Below, one piece after another: positions 63,930-64,000 of a DNA stretch of 64,000 nt. Origin of the DNA: Bradysia coprophila. Its lineage: Eukaryota > Arthropoda > Insecta > Diptera > Sciaridae. Location of the stretch: contig NW_023503293.1 in NCBI RefSeq assembly GCF_014529535.1, forward strand, positions 3,862,741 through 3,926,740, written 5' to 3'. The position numbers and the translations under genes were made by a program. Position 1 is the stretch's first letter; the number at the start of each line of letters is the position of its first letter. The notes beneath the pieces are model-generated. The model was given only the letters and a program-made list of their open reading frames with translations. It ran no database searches and had not been told where the DNA came from.

Positions 63930-64000
63930 CTGTAAAGTTTTGTTTTTGTTAATGGAATGTAAATACCGACGTGTGTTTGCACGTTGACTCAATTGGCTAA

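Overview
The window looks like nuclear DNA of an insect, most likely a dipteran. It is AT-rich with GC-richer exons, most introns are 58-125 nt with GT/AG ends, and the conserved proteins read as insect orthologues. Many small inverted-repeat transposons are present. A lower dipteran such as a fungus gnat is a guess from overall character, not something shown here. Exons were joined by hand from splice signals, reading-frame phase and remembered family conservation; no search was run.

Layout. 2-1639 (+) is the 3' part of a Tyr/Pro/Gln-rich, probably extracellular protein. 2638-2920 (+) may be a two-exon micro-gene. 7228-13839 (-) is a complete eight-exon UBR1/UBR2-type N-recognin (1740 aa). 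13840-23175 has no convincing gene and is packed with nested transposons, including a 200-bp-LTR TRIM with a perfect 5-bp target-site duplication. 23176-24383 (-) holds Snapin and ALG14 head to tail, 185 bp apart. 26282-27507 (-) is a six-exon CFAP36-like gene. 27508-35544 is gene-free and contains a complete hAT-like element with an internal 146-bp satellite. 35545-43097 (-) is falafel/PP4R3 (nine coding exons), with a LINE tail and two hairpin elements in its introns. 43098-48136 is repeat-rich. 48137-49192 (+) is PIG-H. 49800-50366 (-) is a secreted protein of four cysteine-rich repeats. 52961-57265 (+) is TMEM245 (ten exons). 60044-63929 (-) is the C-terminal three quarters of an aldo-keto reductase whose start lies beyond the right edge.

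The conserved genes are housekeeping: N-degron ubiquitination (UBR), PP4 targeting (falafel), dolichol-linked glycan synthesis (ALG14), GPI-anchor synthesis (PIG-H), lysosome-related organelle and vesicle fusion (Snapin), a ciliary-type protein (CFAP36), a multipass membrane protein (TMEM245) and a reductase. ALG14 and PIG-H both act at the ER on UDP-GlcNAc-derived steps, but the cluster shows no operon-like logic apart from the tight ALG14-Snapin pair.

The most unusual content is the transposon record. Several families can be delimited to the base by target-site duplications: 7 bp (two copies), 8 bp (two elements), TTA (two neighbours), TTAA (several), TA (three) and 5 bp (TRIM). The four-repeat cysteine protein is the most interesting unassigned gene.
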